Below are positions 4,888 through 5,624 of a stretch of DNA of 5,624 nucleotides, one piece after another. Source of the DNA: Chloroflexota bacterium (GTDB lineage: Bacteria; Chloroflexota; Anaerolineae; Anaerolineales; UBA11579); NCBI GenBank assembly GCA_003250455.1, contig QKGK01000567.1, positions 1 through 5,624 on the forward strand. Reading direction: 5' to 3'. The notes under the pieces were generated by a model. It had not been told where the DNA came from. It searched no databases and saw only the letters and a program-made list of their open reading frames with translations. The translations under genes and the position numbers were made by a program. Every line of letters starts with the position of its first letter. Within the stretch, counting starts at the first letter, position 1.

Positions 4888-4921
4888 ACTAGACGCAATC
4901 CCTGTGAGGAGAATTGAACAC

Positions 4922-5624
4922 ATGACTGAAGAATCCAATTACATCCTGGTGGCCGTAGCCTGGCCCTATTCCAGCTCTGAGATCCACGTCGGCAACATCA
5001 CCGGCTCCTATCTGCCCGCCGACATCTTTGCGCGCTACAACCGCCTGAAAGGCAACCGTGTCCTCATGGTTTCCGGCTCCGATGCCCACGGCACCCCCAT
5101 TACCGTAAAATCCGACGCCGAGGGGATCACCCCGGAGGAAGTCTACAAGCGCTACCATGCCGGATTCCTGGAGCTTTTCCAGAAGCTCGGCCTGCATTAC
5201 GACCTCTTCACCACCACCCACACCGAAAACCACACCAAAGTGGCCCAAAGCATCTTCCTGGCCCTCAAAGAGGGCGGCTACCTCTACAGCGAGACCCAAA
5301 GCCAATGGTTCTCCGAAGTGGAAGGCCGCTTCCTCCCCGACCGCTACGTGGAAGGCACCTGCTACATCTGCGGCTACGAACAGGCCCGCGGCGACCAATG
5401 CGACAACTGCGGCAGCCTGCTGGAAGCCAATGAGATCATTAATCCCCGCTCAAAGAATGACGGTTCTACTCCGACACTCAAGGAAACTGAACACTTTTAC
5501 CTGGACCTGAGCAAGCTGGAACCGGACGTGGTCGAATTTTTGGAAGCCCGCGAAGAACATATCCGCCCCAACGTGCTGCGCCAGTCCCTGGGGCAGATCA
5601 AAGCCAACCCGCTGCACGGGCGTG
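4922..5624 (+). CDS. metG: Methionyl-tRNA synthetase, N-terminal 234 residues (3' end outside window)
   Basis: MetRS is a cytoplasmic class I synthetase that activates methionine with ATP and charges both initiator and elongator tRNA-Met. The Rossmann fold opens at YILVAVAWPY (7-16). The class I signature appears as HVGN (22-25) rather than HIGH. VSGSDAHGTP (50-59) is the conserved active-site strand. The connective-peptide zinc knuckle is intact, with Cys147, Cys150, Cys160 and Cys163 in the CxxC-x9-CxxC arrangement, followed by INPRSKNDGS and the hallmark ETEHFYLDL (188-196). The KMSKS loop and the anticodon domain lie beyond the right edge. ATG at 4922 is supported by AGGAGA nine bases upstream. 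The gene has its own promoter and is insulated by the terminator at 4774-4801, so it is not in an operon with the small genes. Confidence 0.96.
   Translation, partial: MTEESNYILVAVAWPYSSSEIHVGNITGSYLPADIFARYNRLKGNRVLMVSGSDAHGTPITVKSDAEGITPEEVYKRYHAGFLELFQKLGLHYDLFTTTHTENHTKVAQSIFLALKEGGYLYSETQSQWFSEVEGRFLPDRYVEGTCYICGYEQARGDQCDNCGSLLEANEIINPRSKNDGSTPTLKETEHFYLDLSKLEPDVVEFLEAREEHIRPNVLRQSLGQIKANPLHGR

Noticed and set aside
4802..4921. T-box or other riboswitch before metG
   Set aside because: Only 120 bases lie between the upstream terminator and the ATG, the likely promoter leaves a 28-base leader, and no specifier stem or T-box sequence is seen.

Overview
The window looks like housekeeping chromosome from a moderately GC-rich bacterium. 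The primary sigma factor, the MetRS type and the GT-C glycosyltransferase style point to Chloroflexota, probably an Anaerolineae-like lineage. That assignment is inference from protein style; there is no rRNA or marker gene to confirm it.

Layout from left to right. (1) Positions 1-1906 on the minus strand hold two membrane glycosyltransferases of the GT-C fold in one operon: a GT87/DUF2029-like protein (668-1906), then, 14 bases after its stop, a GT39/PMT-like protein (GTG start at 653) that runs off the window edge. (2) Positions 1907-2238 are non-coding. They hold a short tandem-repeat tract whose unit changes from 8 to 7 bases, a strong rpoD terminator and nested palindromes that start at the rpoD stop codon. 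(3) Positions 2239-3480 on the minus strand are rpoD, an intact 413-residue primary sigma-70 factor. (4) Positions 3481-4074 are a long divergent intergenic region with back-to-back promoter-like sites, a series of inverted repeats, and a leader that can fold to mask the ribosome binding site of the next gene. (5) Positions 4075-4245 on the plus strand encode a 56-residue, almost uncharged protein with a near-perfect glycine heptad repeat, closed by a terminator. (6) Positions 4601-4801 are a compact unit: a consensus-like promoter, a predicted leaderless 38-codon membrane microprotein and a textbook terminator. (7) From 4922 to the end on the plus strand is the N-terminal 234 residues of methionyl-tRNA synthetase (metG), with its own promoter.

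The conserved genes are ordinary. The interest lies between rpoD and metG, where two self-contained small-protein transcription units with well-formed signals are easily missed by gene callers. The leader of the first small gene contains a 12-base stretch perfectly complementary to the rpoD mRNA leader. The same stretch can pair with that small gene's own ribosome binding site. Any regulatory link between the small membrane protein and rpoD is a hypothesis from base pairing alone.
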